This document shows positions 18,508-20,964 of a stretch of 20,964 bases of DNA, one piece after another (position 1 is the stretch's first letter; every line of letters starts with the position of its first letter). The stretch comes from an uncultured Lachnospiraceae bacterium (GTDB taxonomy: Bacteria; Bacillota; Clostridia; Lachnospirales; Lachnospiraceae): the NCBI GenBank assembly GCA_900544445.1, contig UQVK01000065.1, positions 1 through 20,964 on the forward strand, written 5' to 3'. A program made the translations under genes and the position numbers. The notes under the pieces are model-generated. The model saw only the letters and a list, made by a program, of their open reading frames with translations. It searched no databases and was not told where the DNA came from.

Positions 18508-20016
18508 ATGCCAGATGATAAAACCACAAAAGTCCCGGAGACGGCAGCGCCGGACACCGGGCCGGGCAAGCCCCCGGAACAGGCTCCCGTCAAGGAACCT
18601 GCGAAAACCGAACCGCCCACGCCGGAACAGAAGCCCCCGGAGCAGGCCGCAGACAAAGCCGCACCGCCGAAGGATAAGGAGGCTCCCACTTCCGAGAAGG
18701 CAGGCGCAGAGAAAAGCCCGAATGTTTCCGTCTATAACTTTTCGGAAATCATGGCCGAGAAGAAAGCGGCGGAAAAAGAAAAAACGCCGGAGAAAGCAGC
18801 CACCCCACCGGATAAGGGAAAGGAGCCCGAAAAGCTGGATAAGGCTGTGAAGAAGGAGCCTGACAAAACAGCGGAGTCACCGAAGCGCAGGGGCCGCCCT
18901 CCGAAGGAGACGCAGGCGAAAACTCCGGCGGACAAGAAAAAGACCGCCCCGGCAAAAGAACCCGCCGCTCCGAAGAAAACTTCCATCTGGAAGGAGGCTT
19001 TGGACAAGGCCACCGGGAACAAGGAAAAGGCCCCGAAGGCTCCTGCCCCGAAAAAGGCGGCGGACAAGGGTTCTACCGCTGTGAAGCCTCCGGCCCCGGA
19101 ACAGCCGAAGCCGCAGGAGCCGCCCAAAGAAGCGCCCCGCCGTGGGGAGGAACAGATCGTCTATATCAAGCTGGACGAGCTCCACGCTTTCAAGAACCAC
19201 CCGTTCCAGGTGCGGGACGATGATGAAATGCGGGCAATGGTGTCCAGCGTCAAGGATAAGGGCGTCACCCAGCCCGCTATCGTCCGGCCCCGGGAGGACG
19301 GCGGCTATGAGATTGTCTCCGGCCACCGCCGCCAGAAGGCCAGCGAGCTTGCCGGATTTGCGGATATGCCCTGTATCGTCCGCAACCTGACGGACGACGA
19401 GGCCATCACGCAGATGGTTGAGGACAACTTAAACCAGCGTGAAGAAATCCTCCCCAGTGAGCGGGCAAAGGCGCTGAAAATGCAGCTTGAAGCCATCAAG
19501 CACCAGGGCTCCCGCACTTCGGGCCAGATTGACCCGAAGGACGCAGGCAAACGCTCCAACGAGATTGTAGCCGAGCGGAACAAAATGGCGGTCAAGCAGG
19601 TACAACGGTATATCCGGCTCAATGAGCTTGTCCCTGACCTGATGGCCCTCATGGACGCAAAGAAGCTGGGCTTTACGACTGCCGTGGAGCTCTCCTATAT
19701 CAGCAAGAAGAACCAGAACTATATCGCCGTTGCCATCGACAGCCAGCAGTCCTCCCCGTCCCAGGCGCAGGCAAAGCGCATGAGGGAGCTGGACGAGAAG
19801 AAGCTCTTAAACGGGGATGTGATCGACGGCATTATGATGGAGGACAAGAAGGAGGTAGACAAAGTGATTTTGACGGGCGCTGAACTGAGCAAATATTTCG
19901 GAAAGGAAACCACCCCGAGGGAAATGAAGGAGCAGATCATCAAGCTGCTGGACGACTGGAAGGGCCAGCAGAAGGAACACGAGAAGCCGGAGAAGAAAAC
20001 CGAGAAGGAGAAATAA
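18508..20016 (+). CDS. ParB/Srx-domain DNA-binding protein of a conjugative element, with long disordered N-tail
   Basis: A 502-residue protein. Residues 1-212 are low-complexity, rich in Pro, Lys, Glu and Ala, and include an AT-hook-like KRRGRPPK (126-133). The ParB N-terminal domain runs from about 216 to 310, with VYIKLDELHAFKNHPFQVR, then SGHRRQKASELAG (the GxRR box, 271-283). A helix-turn-helix region follows, beginning NQREEILPSERAKALKMQL (from 309). The C-terminus is Lys/Glu-rich. ParB-domain proteins bind DNA sites, and many use CTP for partition or regulation; such tailed versions are usual in large Firmicutes integrative conjugative elements. No parA is seen in the window. The start at 18508 has AGGAGG at 18493-18498. 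GC content is clearly higher than in the preceding genes, in line with mobile DNA. Confidence 0.85.
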   Translation: MPDDKTTKVPETAAPDTGPGKPPEQAPVKEPAKTEPPTPEQKPPEQAADKAAPPKDKEAPTSEKAGAEKSPNVSVYNFSEIMAEKKAAEKEKTPEKAATPPDKGKEPEKLDKAVKKEPDKTAESPKRRGRPPKETQAKTPADKKKTAPAKEPAAPKKTSIWKEALDKATGNKEKAPKAPAPKKAADKGSTAVKPPAPEQPKPQEPPKEAPRRGEEQIVYIKLDELHAFKNHPFQVRDDDEMRAMVSSVKDKGVTQPAIVRPREDGGYEIVSGHRRQKASELAGFADMPCIVRNLTDDEAITQMVEDNLNQREEILPSERAKALKMQLEAIKHQGSRTSGQIDPKDAGKRSNEIVAERNKMAVKQVQRYIRLNELVPDLMALMDAKKLGFTTAVELSYISKKNQNYIAVAIDSQQSSPSQAQAKRMRELDEKKLLNGDVIDGIMMEDKKEVDKVILTGAELSKYFGKETTPREMKEQIIKLLDDWKGQQKEHEKPEKKTEKEK

Positions 20017-20332
20017 GCGGGACTTCGGGCCATGCTGGCCCGAGGACACAAGACCTGTGGGGCTCTGCCCCACGCCCCGAAGCTCTGGAGATATAAATTA
20101 TTCCCCGTCGCCAGTTATTCCGTAGCATAGCCGGGAAAATCAGTCAAGGGCAGAGCCGCCGCAGGCGGTGCCGGAGGCACCCTTGACGGATTTCTCCCGG
20201 TTATGCTTTATCACAGTCAAGCGACGGGGATATAAATTCTCCAGAGCCGTCCCCCTTCCCGGGGGAAGGGGCGGAGGGGTTGGGCGTACCTTGCTTTACC
20301 TTATTTAATAAGTGAAATGGAGGGAACCAGAA
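20017..20332. other. Structured 316-bp intergenic region after parB
   Basis: No ORF is supported here. It holds a chain of hairpins: CGGGCC/GGCCCG (20026-20042), GTGGGG/CCCCAC (20057-20073), the 166-base inverted repeat listed separately (20082-20247), and a palindromic CCCCCTTCCCGGGGGAAGG run (from 20251). The last ~40 bases are an A/T-rich leader with GGAGGG at 20319-20324 for the next gene. Nothing resembling a sigma-A promoter stands out. Confidence 0.6.
20082..20247. repeat. 166-nt imperfect inverted repeat, possible cruciform or structured RNA
   Basis: Nested arms pair in order: GCTCTGGAGA (20082-20091) with TCTCCAGAGC (20238-20247), CCCCGTCGC (20103-20111) with GCGACGGGG (20221-20229), AGCATA.CCGGGA (20124-20136) with TCCCGG.TATGCT (20195-20207), AAATC (20137-20141) with GATTT (20189-20193), and GTCAAGGG (20143-20150) with CCCTTGAC (20180-20187). 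A GC-rich 29-base apex remains (20151-20179). The small bulges differ between arms, so the pairing looks maintained. It might be an oriT-like or partition site, a ParB target, or a long mRNA hairpin. No T-run follows. Confidence 0.75.
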
Positions 20333-20689
20333 ATGAAGCGACCTTTAGCATACATCACCGCCGCATGGTGCGGTATTCCCGAGGTGGACACCGACCTTGC
20401 CGTGGAGTTCTGCCGGGCAGCCTATGAAGCGGGCCTTGCCCCCATCTGCCCGAAGCTGTACCTTCCGCTGATCCTCAATGACAACGTGCCGGAGGAACAC
20501 AAGGACGGTATCGACATGGGCCGGGATATGCTCAAACGTTCCCGTATGCTCCTTGTCTGTGGCGGGACTGTGGACGAGGACGTGAAAAACGACATTGCGG
20601 TTGCCGCCCGGTATGGGATTGCGGCGACTACGCTGGAAGGCATTATGAACGTGAAGGGGCAGGGCTCCCCGGACAGTGCCGGATATTAA
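20333..20689 (+). CDS. DUF7768/DUF4406-like protein
   Basis: A 118-residue soluble protein starting MKRPLAYITAAWCGIPEVD, with AAYEAGLAPICPKLYLPLIL and GIDMGRDMLKRSRMLLVCGG in the middle and NDIAVAARYGIAATTLEGI near the end. This is the layout of small nucleoside-deoxyribosyltransferase-like Rossmann proteins (DUF4406/DUF7768) found in phages and conjugative elements. The usual catalytic residues cannot be assigned with confidence. GGAGGG at 20319-20324 is 8 bases before ATG 20333, which is preferred over the in-frame GTG at 20312. It overlaps the start of the methyltransferase by 14 bases, so the two are coupled. Its role in the element is unknown. Confidence 0.75.
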   Translation: MKRPLAYITAAWCGIPEVDTDLAVEFCRAAYEAGLAPICPKLYLPLILNDNVPEEHKDGIDMGRDMLKRSRMLLVCGGTVDEDVKNDIAVAARYGIAATTLEGIMNVKGQGSPDSAGY

Positions 20690-20964
20690 GCTGGGGAGCC
20701 TCTTTGACGGGATAGGGGTCTTTCCGCTTGCGGCCTCTCGGTGCGGTATCCGTCCGGCGTGGGCCAGCGAGATTGAAAAGGCCCCTATCTCCATTACCAA
20801 AAGGCACTTCCCGGAAATGGAACATCTGGGGGACATTACGAAGATAGACGGCGGGAAAATCGAGCCCGTCCATGTGCTGACCTTCGGCTCCCCCTGCCAG
20901 AACCTTTCACTGATCGGCAACCGCTCCGGCCTTGCCGGGGCAAAATCAAGCCTGTTCTATCAGG
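20676..20964 (+). CDS. C5-cytosine-specific DNA methyltransferase, N-terminal part (runs off the window)
   Basis: The frame from GTG 20676 to the window end gives 96 residues of a Dcm-type enzyme. Motif I is SLFDGIGVFPLAASR, the S-adenosylmethionine site; motif II follows as ASEIEKAPISITKRHFP; and motif IV contains GSPCQNLS with the catalytic Cys (Pro-Cys-Gln). It would methylate cytosine at C5 in double-stranded DNA. Conjugative elements often carry such orphan methylases, probably for protection from host restriction. The start is uncertain: the frame is closed upstream by TGA at 20652-20654, and GTG 20676 lies inside the end of the preceding gene, behind an AGGG at about 20661. No partner restriction enzyme is visible in the window. 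Confidence 0.88.
   Translation, partial: MPDIKLGSLFDGIGVFPLAASRCGIRPAWASEIEKAPISITKRHFPEMEHLGDITKIDGGKIEPVHVLTFGSPCQNLSLIGNRSGLAGAKSSLFYQ

Noticed and set aside
18508..19130. Repetitive Pro/Lys/Glu codons as a possible tandem repeat or CRISPR-like array
   Set aside because: There is no fixed repeat unit or spacer; it is low-complexity coding sequence in frame with the ParB domain.

Overview
The window looks like chromosomal DNA of a gut-type Clostridia, most likely a Lachnospiraceae relative. This rests on strong AGGAGG-type ribosome binding sites, tightly packed short operons, family content (YtrA-type GntR with an ABC exporter, RluF-like synthase, MetA, DUF2085) and a high-GC conjugative-element-like segment at the right end. 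No rRNA, tRNA or CRISPR array was seen. All homology calls were made by eye.

Left part (1-5640, + strand): a GNAT acetyltransferase, a small protein-kinase-fold protein, a stretch with no convincing gene, an alpha/beta hydrolase of the HGGGW/GESAG type, and a deletion scar joining a lipoprotein signal peptide out of frame to the last ~70 residues of an aldo/keto reductase. A cyclophilin-like protein and a tiny membrane peptide follow. Next comes an autoregulated-looking operon of a YtrA-type GntR repressor, an ABC ATPase and an ABC-2 permease, with a palindromic operator over its -10 box.

Middle (5638-13891): a minus-strand gene fuses an M23 metallopeptidase to a hexapeptide-repeat acetyltransferase. 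A Cu/Zn superoxide dismutase without signal peptide lies divergent to it. Then come rluF, ligA and metA, probably one transcript from a good promoter at 7830-7859, followed by a second complete ligA paralogue with its own leader and terminator. Two closely related NAD-dependent ligases flanking metA are the most striking gene-level feature. Both belong to a clade with substitutions in otherwise conserved LigA motifs.

Accessory stretch (14034-17253): visibly more AT-rich. It holds four genes, three of unknown family and one with a DUF551-like domain plus zinc ribbon, then a two-helix membrane protein and a DUF2085 membrane protein. A bidirectional terminator separates these from a minus-strand secreted DNA/RNA nuclease that is broken by a frameshift just after its signal peptide.

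Right end (about 18380-20964): GC-rich and typical of a Firmicutes integrative conjugative element. It has a ParB-domain protein with a long Pro/Lys/Glu-rich tail and an AT-hook, a 166-nt near-palindromic structure in the gap after it, a DUF7768/DUF4406-like protein, and the start of a C5-cytosine DNA methyltransferase that runs off the window.
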